DNA of 64,000 bases from Piscirickettsiaceae bacterium (GCA_013215775.1 JABSQO010000003.1:62001-126000); one strand, 5' to 3'; shown: positions 16,902 to 26,150, numbered from the stretch's first letter. The notes: a model not told the origin generated them from the letters alone. Numbers and translations: made by a program.

Positions 16902-17180
16902 CTAAAGAGATTCCGTCACTTCTAAAATAACCGCCTTTGATTTCAGCAACTTTGTTGTGCCGAAGTAGACCCACGCTTGAATCTCATAATCGCCAACCAC
17001 ATTGAATACACCCTTTTCCGTAACATAGGTGACAACGCCGTCGCTATTGTTCGTAACCGTAGACGTACCTTCGGTTCTCTTTTTGTTAGGAGCCACAATA
17101 ATCATCTTCGCACTGGTGGAACCTACTAAATTCGCTTTAACTAATAACTCAAGATCTACACCAAAAGTCCCAACAATCAT
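16902..17180 (-). CDS. Putative virion protein
   Basis: A 92-residue beta-rich protein (NSDGVVTYVTEKGVFNVVGD, then YEIQAWVYFGTTKL). The start at ATG 17180 overlaps the preceding TGA (ATGA). The sequence resembles the small strand-rich domains at the N-termini of baseplate or fibre proteins, but I cannot name a family. Confidence 0.5.
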   Translation of the reverse strand: MIVGTFGVDLELLVKANLVGSTSAKMIIVAPNKKRTEGTSTVTNNSDGVVTYVTEKGVFNVVGDYEIQAWVYFGTTKLLKSKAVILEVTESL

Positions 17181-17548
17181 CACTCATCTCCTTCTAACTT
17201 CGATACAAGGCGAACTACCGCATTCGCCGTCGCTTCTACAATCTCACTAGAGCTTAAAGGCGCCCTAGTCCTAATGGTTAAACTCTTCTCAAGTTTTGCT
17301 TCCAAAACTACAGGTGGTCTGTTTCTAATCAAATTATTCACCAAATCATCCATGTCAGCATCCATGATGATCCTGACAATAGTTTCGCCAACCCTTAGCG
17401 TTGTTCTGTCGCTAATTTGGGCATAAAGTCTCTCTACCGTTTTGGAAGGAAGTTTGTCTAAAACCTCCTGCACCCACCACAAGCCATTTGTCGCAAGAGC
17501 AAGTGAGCCATAACCCACTCCGTTCAGCGCAACCGCTCTGGAATTCAT
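17180..17548 (-). CDS. Phage protein, unknown function (virion region)
   Basis: A 122-residue protein with a basic helical middle (DKLPSKTVERLYAQISDRT) and an acidic end. It overlaps both neighbours by 1 bp, so it is translationally coupled to the two virion-type genes around it. Confidence 0.5.
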   Translation of the reverse strand: MNSRAVALNGVGYGSLALATNGLWWVQEVLDKLPSKTVERLYAQISDRTTLRVGETIVRIIMDADMDDLVNNLIRNRPPVVLEAKLEKSLTIRTRAPLSSSEIVEATANAVVRLVSKLEGDE

Positions 17549-18207
17549 TACACTCTCGTTACTGTTGTTACGCCGCCCACAGTCTCAACCGTTTGATCTA
17601 TTTCCACACCTGCTTTTCTGGTGTTATTGCCCTCGTCAACAATAAGCGGTTTGGTTGGGTCAAGACCCATAATGCGAAACAACTCCAGCAGCATTGTATT
17701 TTGCTGCCCCGTCATGCCTGAGCCGCTCACAGGCGCGTCCAAATTGTCTAAACGAGCGTCTGTCGTCAAAACGGGATTGGATGGTATAGAAGTCAACTTG
17801 TCTCGCTCTTCCTGAGACATGACTGAGGTCACTACCGTATTTACTAACGACGATACCGTTGCTGGGAATTGAGCCGTCAGGTCGTCCGTGTAAAACGCCG
17901 TTTGGTAATCGTCTGAGTACAAAATCCCTGACACGGCAACTTTTGACAGATCGACGATCAATCTCCAACCATTCATAAGAAAGTAAGCGTCGCCCGTTTG
18001 ACCGCCAGGTACAGGATCTAACCCTGTAAATCGCATTGGGAAATTGTACTGACTGTTTTCTCTTCTTGAGTTCCATCGCACGGCGGCAGAATAGACATCC
18101 TTACGAATGTCCAAAGCCGTCACGTCAGGGTGAACAATGACGAGGCTATTAACCCCGTCAAATTCAATCTTCTCGTACAGCAACCATTCCGCTTGCCAGT
18201 GATTCAT
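17548..18207 (-). CDS. Putative virion-associated protein
   Basis: A 219-residue protein. The ATG at 18207 directly follows the upstream stop. The N-terminal half is aromatic and beta-rich (QAEWLLYEKIEFDGVNSLVI), and the C-terminal half has QEERDKLTSIPSNPVLTTDA, a linker motif frequent in phage tail appendage proteins. Context suggests a tail or adsorption apparatus component. Confidence 0.5.
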   Translation of the reverse strand: MNHWQAEWLLYEKIEFDGVNSLVIVHPDVTALDIRKDVYSAAVRWNSRRENSQYNFPMRFTGLDPVPGGQTGDAYFLMNGWRLIVDLSKVAVSGILYSDDYQTAFYTDDLTAQFPATVSSLVNTVVTSVMSQEERDKLTSIPSNPVLTTDARLDNLDAPVSGSGMTGQQNTMLLELFRIMGLDPTKPLIVDEGNNTRKAGVEIDQTVETVGGVTTVTRV

Positions 18208-18215
18208 TAACACCG

Positions 18216-19823
18216 TTATCTAACCTCTTTCCAGTATTTTGTATAAAACAAACTGGCAGAAGGCGAACCTGCATCATCAGACTCTTTTAGAACTCTCGCA
18301 GCAAAAACGAACTCACCTTGACTCACCCCATCAGCAGGCAAACCAAACGACTTCTCAATTCTGTCGCCCAACAAAATTCTGTCGGCCGAATTAGGACCAA
18401 CAATGAATGACTCAATTGGCTTATCTGTTTTTGGAATAGTCACCAGTGAACTACTTACGTCCACTTCCAACATTGTTCCAGGCACAATTGACGATGACCA
18501 CACAGCGTCGGTTAAAAACCCTGGGCTTTTCACAAATATACAAACATGCAAGGTCGCGTTGCCAATTGAAGCCCAATCAAATGTCTCGTGGAAGCCGATG
18601 ATGCGATTTGGCTTACCATTGATGGTTAATTTAGGACGGAAAGACAAAAATGGCTTATATAGTTCAGAGTCAGTAAATTTGATTGGATCTACTGGCGAGG
18701 TGTGAAGTAATACGCCTGGATACTGCACGTCTGCGCTTTCTGTAAATACAACACCACACGAAATTCTCATCTCAGATGTTGAGGCCGCCGCACCCGTGTT
18801 TTCCTGCATCCAACGCAATGGTAAGTTGGCCGTTCGCATGTATGTAGTGGCGTGAGCATTGGCATTTTGGAACTCATGCAATGTAACCCGACGTCTATCT
18901 GGAGTTACCACGCCCATACGCACGCCACCCACGCCCAGCCATGACAAATCTATCCAAAACAAATTGGCTTTGCTGACGTCAAGCAGGAAGTCAGATGACA
19001 CGTTGTTGTTCATCGTGTTTACATTCCAATCTGCTTGCTTGATTACAGTTTCTACGACTGAGCCGGTTACGTCTGATCTTAGAACGACTTCCAATTCAGT
19101 GCCATTCAATCTAAAGAAGACACCATTGAGATTATCGTAGTAGCCCCAAGCGCGTTGAACATTGACCTTACCTGTGTCCCCAACGGCTAATGAAAAGTAA
19201 GCTAACTGTGATGTGCCTATTTTGTAGGGGTGGTATTGATTGGTTGTTCTTGCCGCACGAGCACCCTGCTCAGTACCCGTTTGATACACTATCATCGAAG
19301 TGTTGGCTTCAAAGGTCACTGTTCCAGACCCATCCTCCTCCGTCCAATACTTGCCAGGCTGATCTTCACCAATGTGGTAATACTCGCCCACCGACACCAT
19401 TTGGCTAACCTGCATACGACCAAAAGCATCAAACTGAGGTGTACCTTCAGGGAAGGTAGCGTAAGCTGCTCCGGCTTTATCCACCTTCTGAATAAACTGA
19501 GGTTGGTCGGGATCAGTTACGTGCATTGTTGCTGTGTAAATCTCGCCGCTGGTTTCCACCACCGTAGCGAAGTCCGTAGCGCCGTCCCACAGAATTTCGC
19601 CAGTTTCAAACTGACCCACCGTAAGATGGATGTAGTAAATGATACTTCCCGCTCGTATATCTGCCTTGAACACACCTGTCGCTCCAGACGTCTTGCCAAT
19701 AATAGGCGAGCCTGTCTGCGGTCTATTTAATTCGGTCGTAACCTCAACGTCGGTCAACCGCTCATGACGTACTTTCTTGCCTGTACTGTCGGGCGGCACT
19801 GTTATTGAATGTGTTGTTGTCAT
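18216..19823 (-). CDS. Large putative virion (appendage) protein
   Basis: A 535-residue protein. I choose ATG 19823 because GGAG lies 8 bp upstream; a TTG four codons earlier is in frame but has no such site. Segments such as AWGYYDNLNGVFFRLNGTELEVVLR and NLFWIDLSWLGVGGVRMGVV resemble concanavalin-like beta-sandwich lectin folds found in phage structural proteins. The N-terminal part (SGATGVFKADI) is also beta-rich. A receptor-binding or decoration role is plausible. Confidence 0.55.
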   Translation of the reverse strand: MTTTHSITVPPDSTGKKVRHERLTDVEVTTELNRPQTGSPIIGKTSGATGVFKADIRAGSIIYYIHLTVGQFETGEILWDGATDFATVVETSGEIYTATMHVTDPDQPQFIQKVDKAGAAYATFPEGTPQFDAFGRMQVSQMVSVGEYYHIGEDQPGKYWTEEDGSGTVTFEANTSMIVYQTGTEQGARAARTTNQYHPYKIGTSQLAYFSLAVGDTGKVNVQRAWGYYDNLNGVFFRLNGTELEVVLRSDVTGSVVETVIKQADWNVNTMNNNVSSDFLLDVSKANLFWIDLSWLGVGGVRMGVVTPDRRRVTLHEFQNANAHATTYMRTANLPLRWMQENTGAAASTSEMRISCGVVFTESADVQYPGVLLHTSPVDPIKFTDSELYKPFLSFRPKLTINGKPNRIIGFHETFDWASIGNATLHVCIFVKSPGFLTDAVWSSSIVPGTMLEVDVSSSLVTIPKTDKPIESFIVGPNSADRILLGDRIEKSFGLPADGVSQGEFVFAARVLKESDDAGSPSASLFYTKYWKEVR

Positions 19824-19838
19824 GCAATTCTCCAAGTA

Positions 19839-19860
19839 AAGGGGGCTGTTACACCCCCTT
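19839..19860 (-). terminator. GC-rich hairpin between operator and gene
   Basis: AAGGGGG and CCCCCTT form a 7-bp stem with an 8-nt loop, directly downstream (minus strand) of the operator at 19863 and just before the gene starting at 19823. The T-tract is weak. It could terminate the upstream transcript or shape the 5' UTR of the next one. Confidence 0.55.
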
Positions 19861-19862
19861 AG

Positions 19863-19880
19863 TTAGTCAGTTGTGACTTA
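19863..19880 (-). promoter_or_regulatory. Operator copy upstream of the 19.8-16.9 kb operon
   Basis: TTAGTCAGTTGTGACTTA. The palindrome is well kept but the flanking -10 (AACTAA/ACTAAG) is poor, so promoter strength is uncertain. Confidence 0.65.
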
Positions 19881-19885
19881 TCCTG

Positions 19886-21484
19886 TTACGCAATGTAAGA
19901 AGGGTCAGCTTTTGGCGAGATTGCCACCGACAAGTTGCTGCCATTCAGCACCGCATCAATTACGTCCGGCTCAACAAATCCAGGTCGGTTATAAGCGATC
20001 TTGACTGCCAACGCTTGACCTGGAGTGTGACCATCAACCGCATAAGTTGAGAAAGCCATTACCACAGAGACAGTTGATGTAATCGCAATGTCTTGTTGGT
20101 TCGCGGCACTCTCGTTTTGGAAGATAATCGCGCCAGCAGTACCAAAACTATCAGCGTGGTAGATAGTCAACGTGCCGCCAACCACCAATGTTGGGGCTGA
20201 GATAGTCAACGTCATTGCCGAAGGCCACTGGCGTGTTGTTGGAATGTTATCCACTACACGTAAGTCATTTCGTTGAGAGGCGTCGTAGTTCAATAAATAC
20301 GTTTGAAGCGTGAATACATCGCCAGAGAACGCAGTTAAGGGCCACTGTTTGTCGCCACGCATTGTCGCGCCAGCACCATCATTATTGATGTTTACCGCTT
20401 GGCGAAGTAAGTAGTTGATCTTCTCGTGAACCGTTTGGTTTGATTGGCCGTTACCCTCGACATAACCATCGAAGTTGTACGTCGGGCCATCAACAGCCCC
20501 CTCATAAACACCATCAATATCAGAGTTGTACAAAACCAATGCGTAGATGCCGCCTGCGCCTACAGTGGCGTCAGAAGCTACTAGCTTAGGATCAATACCA
20601 TTCGCTGCCGATACCGGCATGATTTCCGCATAGTCAACATTGTGTTGTTCCATTACGATAGTCTTGCCTTCTTCAGCGCAACGAGTAAACCATGCAACGC
20701 CGTTTGATTGACGATTGTCAGCACCATTCGCATCGTAGATCAAGAATAGCTGGTTTACATAGCCTTGCATTACCGCTGCCGTTGGCGCAGTTAGCTCAGA
20801 ATCAGAGGAAGGCCAGAAGTTAAACTGGTCAGTGCCAGCATTAAGCGAGCCTGAGCGCCATAAAGCGTAGATTTGACGTGCCGCACTTGTCGCGTCATCA
20901 CGAATCTCTAAGGCTGTGTCGCGAACGCCGTTAAGCGTGTCCGTGTCATGTGGCTCCCAACCGCTTAATGATGCGAGCGATTTCGCACGAGGCTCGATAG
21001 ATGTAAACGGTCGATCATATTTGTCCAAATCTAATGTGTCCCACATATCAACTAACTTAGACGCCAGAACGATACCTTGACAGCCATCGACAAAGCTCAT
21101 CGCACCTGCTTCTACAAACTGATAGGTCTTTTTAAACGCAACGATATTAATGTCCGAGCCAGCGCTTTCAGCAGTTGGTGTACCAACTAGCTCATCCACT
21201 GTAATGACTGTGGCGGTAACGCCTGTGACGGTGAATGTAATACCCTCGTTGCCCGCAATAGACGAGTGAGAGAATGTAATAACGTCGCCAACCACAATGG
21301 CTCGATTAATAACACCATTGGCATCAGCCGAGCCGGTAGTTACCCATGCGGCGGTAGCAGAGGTTATCGTCCATTCAACGCCCGAGACAAAAGCCAACGC
21401 AACATCAACGCCACCTTTATCTGCAATGTGTAAAAAGAGGTTAGAGTTTTGAATTAAACTCGCCTTTGCTGTGATCTTAGCCAT
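19886..21484 (-). CDS. Large putative virion protein
   Basis: A 532-residue protein starting MAKITAKASLIQ. The N-terminal part contains Ig-like strands (GNEGITFTVTGVTATVITVD). The middle is mixed alpha/beta (SAARQIYALWRSGSLN), and the C-terminus ends in ADPSYIA, echoing the EPDPSYMS end of the next upstream gene. The two lie 14 bp apart in one operon, so they may be partners in one structure. No enzyme motif recognised. Confidence 0.55.
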   Translation of the reverse strand: MAKITAKASLIQNSNLFLHIADKGGVDVALAFVSGVEWTITSATAAWVTTGSADANGVINRAIVVGDVITFSHSSIAGNEGITFTVTGVTATVITVDELVGTPTAESAGSDINIVAFKKTYQFVEAGAMSFVDGCQGIVLASKLVDMWDTLDLDKYDRPFTSIEPRAKSLASLSGWEPHDTDTLNGVRDTALEIRDDATSAARQIYALWRSGSLNAGTDQFNFWPSSDSELTAPTAAVMQGYVNQLFLIYDANGADNRQSNGVAWFTRCAEEGKTIVMEQHNVDYAEIMPVSAANGIDPKLVASDATVGAGGIYALVLYNSDIDGVYEGAVDGPTYNFDGYVEGNGQSNQTVHEKINYLLRQAVNINNDGAGATMRGDKQWPLTAFSGDVFTLQTYLLNYDASQRNDLRVVDNIPTTRQWPSAMTLTISAPTLVVGGTLTIYHADSFGTAGAIIFQNESAANQQDIAITSTVSVVMAFSTYAVDGHTPGQALAVKIAYNRPGFVEPDVIDAVLNGSNLSVAISPKADPSYIA

Positions 21485-21498
21485 TATTTAATCTCCAA

Positions 21499-22959
21499 TT
21501 AAGACATGTAAGAAGGATCTGGTTCAAGGTTGAAAAGCAATTCTTTATCTGTGGAGGAAATCACATAGTCAATTGATTGCCTTACCCATCCAGAACCACC
21601 TACGGTAATTTTTACTTTCGTGTCGCCCACATAGTTGTAGGCATAAATGTGTTGACCACCCGTGACATTTTGTACACTGGAGATTGTGTAAGAACCCTGT
21701 CTTATCCGAACCTCTACGCCATCAGGTAGATTTGTAATAGTTAGCTGTTTGCTGTTGACCACCGCTGTCGTGCCGCCGCCAGTATTTGTGTATGACGATG
21801 TGTCGCCTGTTGCGCCCGTTACGTTTATTGTCACTAAGCCAATGCTTGAGTTGTTCACATCAAACGACGAACCACCATGATTCCAGTTGTTAGCCGTGTA
21901 TGTCCCAACCACACTAATCTCAACGTCATTAACATTGTCTTGAAAGATAATGTCCGTCACCACATGCAACACGTTATCTATCAGAAGCGCACCGTCGGCG
22001 TCTGTGCTGTTTGATATGGTGTTGCTGTTGAATGTGCTTAGTCCTGGGTCAATCTGCAAGCAGCCGTCAAATACGTTGCCCGTAATAACCTGACCTGACT
22101 CAAATGTACTGTTGTCCGCTCTCGCAATCTGTTTGCCGGTCATCGTTAGACTTGCCAAAGCCACATCAGAAGCGTCAATGGTAAATGTCTGAGATCCAGC
22201 CGCGTTGTAGATGCCACCTGCAATATCAATATCGCAACCAGAACCCACATATATAAACTTGTACAGTGTTGGTGATACGTTCACATCAGCAAACGTCGCC
22301 ACATCGCCAACATCTTTAAAGTATGTAGCTGTGGCACCATTTCCTATCTGCAATGACCCAAACGCAAACTTATTGCCCTGAATCTCTTCCAGTATTCCAA
22401 ACCCACTTGCTTTATCGGCGGTCGCTATACCCGACAGCGTAATTGGATCCCCACTTGTACCACCCGTTGCAATGATTCCGTCACCATAGCGAACATAGTC
22501 AAGCCATGAGTTGATTGAGTTACGAGGTTTTGCGGTCGTGTTTTGGACAATCAAAATCGAGGTAACTGTATTTCCACCAATAGCCACACCACTGTCAGGC
22601 GTAGAGCCGCCGTAAACTACGATATTTAACCAACCACCGCCGTAACTATTTGTCGGGTCGAGATTCCACGTTGCCGTGCCGCCGCCATGAACCACGTCCA
22701 GTTGCAAGCCTGTGGTGGTTGCGTAGTACCCTGAAATTGTTGACTTGAACCATAGACGTATGTGCTCTGTGCCCAATGCAAGAGTCGCAACGGAAACGCT
22801 TACTGCATTTCTGCCATTAGCCGTTGCCGCCCATGTTTGACTGTTCGCGCCCTGCTTCTTGTCATCAGGCTCGGCTACAAACGTATCGCCCGATAAACCA
22901 GTAGAGGAATCGCAATCATTTATGGTTGTCAGATTGGCTGTGAGTGTGGGTGTTGCCAC
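21499..22959 (-). CDS. Putative beta-helix/lectin-like virion protein
   Basis: A 486-residue protein with long runs of short beta strands and turns (GSLQIGNGATATYFKDVGD, then NSTISNSTDADGALLIDNVL-like repeats), typical of a right-handed beta-helix or sandwich in phage fibres. It ends EPDPSYMS, similar to its neighbour. It starts 2 bp after the 113-residue gene. Confidence 0.55.
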   Translation of the reverse strand: MATPTLTANLTTINDCDSSTGLSGDTFVAEPDDKKQGANSQTWAATANGRNAVSVSVATLALGTEHIRLWFKSTISGYYATTTGLQLDVVHGGGTATWNLDPTNSYGGGWLNIVVYGGSTPDSGVAIGGNTVTSILIVQNTTAKPRNSINSWLDYVRYGDGIIATGGTSGDPITLSGIATADKASGFGILEEIQGNKFAFGSLQIGNGATATYFKDVGDVATFADVNVSPTLYKFIYVGSGCDIDIAGGIYNAAGSQTFTIDASDVALASLTMTGKQIARADNSTFESGQVITGNVFDGCLQIDPGLSTFNSNTISNSTDADGALLIDNVLHVVTDIIFQDNVNDVEISVVGTYTANNWNHGGSSFDVNNSSIGLVTINVTGATGDTSSYTNTGGGTTAVVNSKQLTITNLPDGVEVRIRQGSYTISSVQNVTGGQHIYAYNYVGDTKVKITVGGSGWVRQSIDYVISSTDKELLFNLEPDPSYMS

Positions 22960-22960
22960 G

Positions 22961-23302
22961 TTATGCTACCGCAGTTGCCAGACCAGTTTGATCTTCGATA
23001 ATGTTTGCCACTGCCAACTCTATTGAGCCTAGCGCGTTAATTAGGTCCATATCACCATTGCCCGCCTTGACCATTGCCGTGCCTAAGTAGTCAGGGATCG
23101 AGACCGACTCTAAACCAGCCGCCTCATCATAGTAACGAACGCCATTAACAACGCCATACATGCGATAAGACACTCGCAACAGGTACATTGCCGACTGTGC
23201 GTCATCTGCGAAAACTGGCTGCTCTATTTGAAGCGAAGCCAAATGCACCTTGTCGTATGTGACCGCTGGCGCAACTGTCGCTCCTGATACCGTTATTGAC
23301 AT
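22961..23302 (-). CDS. Small phage protein in the virion operon
   Basis: A 113-residue protein (MSITVSGATVAPAVTYDKV), first gene after the operator at 23335. It has a mixed beta-strand N-terminus and a helical, hydrophobic C-terminus. No family recognised. Confidence 0.5.
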   Translation of the reverse strand: MSITVSGATVAPAVTYDKVHLASLQIEQPVFADDAQSAMYLLRVSYRMYGVVNGVRYYDEAAGLESVSIPDYLGTAMVKAGNGDMDLINALGSIELAVANIIEDQTGLATAVA

Positions 23303-23334
23303 ATTAAATTCCTGTATTTATTTGAGGCTTATTA

Positions 23335-23352
23335 TAGCTCACCAATGACTTA
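23335..23352 (-). promoter_or_regulatory. Operator-promoter upstream of the 23.3-19.9 kb operon
   Basis: TAGCTCACCAATGACTTA inside a TGGAAA-17 bp-TATAAT promoter on the minus strand. Confidence 0.8.
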
Positions 23353-23360
23353 CTTTCCAT

Positions 23361-23801
23361 TTATAAATCAACACGCTCCAAGTATGGCGAAAGCAAAAGT
23401 TTGCTAGGTGATAGCGTCGCAATATCTACATCGGGGTTTAACAAAGGCTTTCCCGCTTGTGCAAATGCCCAGGCAATAAACTCCGAACAGAACCAACTGT
23501 TCTTGTCCTGAATGTCTTTGCGCAAAATAAAACCCAAAACACCTTTAAAGTCGTACCCGCTTCCCAACTTTGTCATCGCTGTGCTTACGATATAAGGATC
23601 GTCAGTATCAACCGTATAACGCTCCACTCTATCGTAGTCATCTGCATCGAAGTCTCTGATGGCAACACCATTCTTCCAACTCGCGCCCAATAGACGACCG
23701 TCCTTCATCACAATGTCTACGTGACTGGCCCACGACCATGTTCTGAATTGAACCAACTTTGAAATTAAACCCTTTGTGCTCGAAAATTGTAGAGTAATCA
23801 T
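23361..23801 (-). CDS. Permuted NlpC/P60 (YiiX-like) amidase
   Basis: A 146-residue protein with the circularly permuted papain-like layout. A histidine lies early in SWASHVDIVMKDG, and the cysteine comes late in SWFCSEFIAWAFAQAG, which matches the WCSEL/V block of the family. Such enzymes cleave peptide or amide bonds in cell-wall or lipid substrates. It overlaps the upstream membrane-protein gene (ATGA). A role in envelope processing during entry or lysis is inferred. Confidence 0.75.
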   Translation of the reverse strand: MITLQFSSTKGLISKLVQFRTWSWASHVDIVMKDGRLLGASWKNGVAIRDFDADDYDRVERYTVDTDDPYIVSTAMTKLGSGYDFKGVLGFILRKDIQDKNSWFCSEFIAWAFAQAGKPLLNPDVDIATLSPSKLLLSPYLERVDL

Positions 23802-24208
23802 TTTGGAATGTCGTCCGCTGTTATTTCACCACCGAAATATACCTTTCCCGCAAACAACAACGCGGAAGCTATACCCATAAACAATGCTAATGCCCCGCCA
23901 CTAACGACTTTCAACCTCACTGCCGTCCAGAAGTCAGCTTGGCATTTTTCCTTCTCCTGAAGGCGCTTAATGTACTCGTGGTCTTGATTGTGTGTTTCGT
24001 TTGGAATGTCTTCAATTCTTCGCTTCATTTCTGACAAGGTTTCTTGAATGTTGCCTTGAATACTTTCCTCAATCTTCATGTGATTTTCTAGGGCGGCGGT
24101 CAACTCGTCTTGACGCTCACCCTGTTCTTTTTGCACCGCTTCAAATATGCCAAGTCTCTTTGACGTTTCTATTACTATTCCAAGAATTTCCGACTCTTTT
24201 GATGACAT
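23798..24208 (-). CDS. Membrane-anchored coiled-coil protein
   Basis: A 136-residue protein. Residues 1-90 are charged and helical (EIVIETSKRLGIFEAVQKEQ), predicted coiled coil. A single transmembrane segment follows (VVSGGALALFMGIASALLFAG, about residues 103-122). The topology resembles phage hemolysin-XhlA or holin-accessory proteins. First gene after the operator at 24244, with a GTAAGGAAC ribosome-binding site. Confidence 0.6.
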   Translation of the reverse strand: MSSKESEILGIVIETSKRLGIFEAVQKEQGERQDELTAALENHMKIEESIQGNIQETLSEMKRRIEDIPNETHNQDHEYIKRLQEKEKCQADFWTAVRLKVVSGGALALFMGIASALLFAGKVYFGGEITADDIPK

Positions 24209-24243
24209 GACAGTTCCTTACGGGATAAATGATCGGTATATTA

Positions 24244-24261
24244 TAAGTCAGTTGTGACTTA
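24244..24261 (-). promoter_or_regulatory. Operator-promoter upstream of the 24.2-23.4 kb operon
   Basis: TAAGTCAGTTGTGACTTA within a TGGTAA-17 bp-TATAAT promoter on the minus strand. Confidence 0.85.
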
Positions 24262-24275
24262 CTTACCATATAAGG

Positions 24276-25568
24276 CTAATGACCTCTTAGGATGCTTTCA
24301 TGCTCTTCACGGTGATACCACTTGCCTCCAGACACACAAAAATCTGTCACAGAAATGTAATCCCATGCCGTTCCTTTCGTTTGAATGTCGATGTTTGCGA
24401 TCCCAAACCCGTTGTGCCACTTCTCACCTTCACAGTAACTTGCTGACCGCTTGTGACCGCAGCCGAGCTGATGCCATTCGTATGCGCCAAACACGGGTGA
24501 AAACATAGGCCAAACTTGATGTTGATGGTGATGCCCATTCGCGCCTGGCAAACCCCAGCTTCTTGCGTGTGGAAAATGGTGAAACAACAATGTGTCCCAA
24601 TAAATCTTGTAGTTGTTCTGCAACTGCTTATTGAACTCACCCTTGGTGAACGTAGCCAAGTTTGCTTTGGCAATATAGTTGATCTCGAACTCTTCTAAAC
24701 CCAACAGCTTGCCAACAGTGAAACCATGCAAGTCCGACAGCACAGCTCTCAATGCCGGTGTTGCATCTGTAAGCGCCCTCAATAGACGTGCTTCGTGATT
24801 GCCCTCGATGAAGTCAATTTGGCAGTCAGGGCAAACCTCTCTCAATGGTCGGAAGATACGCTCATGGACAAACTTGATTCGACCCACTACATCCCACTCA
24901 CGCGGATCGACGCCGTATTTCCCGAACTCAGGTAAGTCAAAAATGTCGCCATTGAATACAATCAAATCCGGTTGGAGTCGCTTGGCGGTATCCAAGAACA
25001 CTCTTAAAAAGAACTCGTCTATCTCAACGTCATGCAAGTCTGAGACAACCAAGACCGTCTTAAATCGACTGTCGTTCTCTCTAATGTACATACTGCCCCA
25101 ATCGGCTCTCTCGATGTTTAAGGCGCGGTAATGATCAATAGAGGCGTGCTTGGCGATGCTTCTTTCCAGCGCGTGTTGATGTCGCGTCAGTTTTATACCA
25201 GCCTGGCGTTTGAACTCCTCAAATGTGCCGAAGTATCTATTCCATGTTGATTCTGAAATTTGCGAGTACACTCGAAAGAAGTTTCTACTAACCACCTTGT
25301 CTGGATCAATCTCAGAAATGCGGACCAACTCTGCAATACACTCTTCTGCGCCCCACTTTTCCATAAACTTGCCTTCGTCTTCCGACATTGGCACGAGCGC
25401 TCGACTGATTAACTTTGGAACATCTTCGCCATTTTTATAACGCTTGCGAATCTTGTTTGCTTTAATCTGCACTGTTCTTGGCACGATTCCTAACTTCTCA
25501 GCTACATCGGCGTTCTTTGGGTAGTCTTTAAGGTTGTTGTACACTTCTGCAAATTTATTAAAATCCAT
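24276..25568 (-). CDS. Calcineurin-like metallophosphoesterase with N-terminal helix-turn-helix
   Basis: A 430-residue protein. Residues 150-400 carry the dinuclear-metal motifs: VSDLHDVEID (D.H), IVFNGDIFD (GD), FIEGNHEARL (GNHE), and HHFPHARSWG and GHHHQHQ with later His ligands. Residues 1-50 look like a helix-turn-helix (NLKDYPKNADVAEKLGIVPR). It lies between lysis genes and the amidase operon. Phage members may act on nucleic acid or nucleotides; the substrate is not evident. Confidence 0.8.
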   Translation of the reverse strand: MDFNKFAEVYNNLKDYPKNADVAEKLGIVPRTVQIKANKIRKRYKNGEDVPKLISRALVPMSEDEGKFMEKWGAEECIAELVRISEIDPDKVVSRNFFRVYSQISESTWNRYFGTFEEFKRQAGIKLTRHQHALERSIAKHASIDHYRALNIERADWGSMYIRENDSRFKTVLVVSDLHDVEIDEFFLRVFLDTAKRLQPDLIVFNGDIFDLPEFGKYGVDPREWDVVGRIKFVHERIFRPLREVCPDCQIDFIEGNHEARLLRALTDATPALRAVLSDLHGFTVGKLLGLEEFEINYIAKANLATFTKGEFNKQLQNNYKIYWDTLLFHHFPHARSWGLPGANGHHHQHQVWPMFSPVFGAYEWHQLGCGHKRSASYCEGEKWHNGFGIANIDIQTKGTAWDYISVTDFCVSGGKWYHREEHESILRGH

Positions 25569-25574
25569 AGTTCT

Positions 25575-26150
25575 CTACTTGTTATTGTTAATCCAGCCAA
25601 TCAATGCGTCATGCTGTGCCGCTAGTTCGTTGTACTGTTCGGCGCATTGGATGTGGGACTCAACTTCTGCTCGCTGTGAATGAGTGGAAGTGGTTTTGAG
25701 TATTGAGTTAGGCTGGTCGGTGGTTTCGGACAAGCTAACGACCTCGGCATTGAAGGGCTGCCTTGCAGTGTTGAGCAACCCGACAGCACCGATAGAATAA
25801 TTGCAAGCGCCAGTACCTTCTTCTGGGACATACTTGATAATCTCCTTAGTTATGATTTTTACTTTGTCTTTGATGAGCCTTATTTTTTGGATCTCTTCCT
25901 CAAAATACTTCTGATCTAACGCCCTTAGCTTCTCGCTATCGCGGGCTATCTGAATAACAGCTTCTCTTTGATCAATCAGAGCGTCTGACAGTCTGTCTGA
26001 CAGCTCCGCTTTGTGAAATACGTGTGATGTATACGCCGCGACTGCTGAACCGCTTAGGAACGCAATAAGAGCTATCGCAGGAATAGTTGAGAAATTCTTT
26101 AAAAATGGCAAAAATCGTAGAAACTTAAGAAAATTGAAAATACTTAGCAT
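25575..26150 (-). CDS. Rz: Rz-like inner-membrane spanin subunit
   Basis: A 191-residue protein from ATG 26150, whose start overlaps the holin-like stop (TAATG). An N-terminal membrane anchor (IPAIALIAFLSGSAVAAY, about residues 24-41) is followed by a periplasmic coiled coil (LRALDQKYFEEEIQKIRLI) and further soluble sequence. This is the i-spanin layout used to fuse inner and outer membranes at lysis. The lipoprotein partner Rz1 is nested entirely inside in another frame. Confidence 0.85.
   Translation of the reverse strand: MLSIFNFLKFLRFLPFLKNFSTIPAIALIAFLSGSAVAAYTSHVFHKAELSDRLSDALIDQREAVIQIARDSEKLRALDQKYFEEEIQKIRLIKDKVKIITKEIIKYVPEEGTGACNYSIGAVGLLNTARQPFNAEVVSLSETTDQPNSILKTTSTHSQRAEVESHIQCAEQYNELAAQHDALIGWINNNK
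25622..25831 (-). CDS. Rz1: Rz1-like outer-membrane lipoprotein spanin, nested in Rz
   Basis: A 69-residue lipoprotein on the same strand as Rz but in a different frame, wholly inside it. It has a basic N-terminus, a hydrophobic stretch and the lipobox LSGC (ALAIILSVLSGCSTLQG), then a proline-rich mature part typical of Rz1. GGAG lies upstream of the ATG. With Rz it forms the two-component spanin. Confidence 0.85.
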   Translation of the reverse strand: MSQKKVLALAIILSVLSGCSTLQGSPSMPRSLACPKPPTSLTQYSKPLPLIHSEQKLSPTSNAPNSTTN

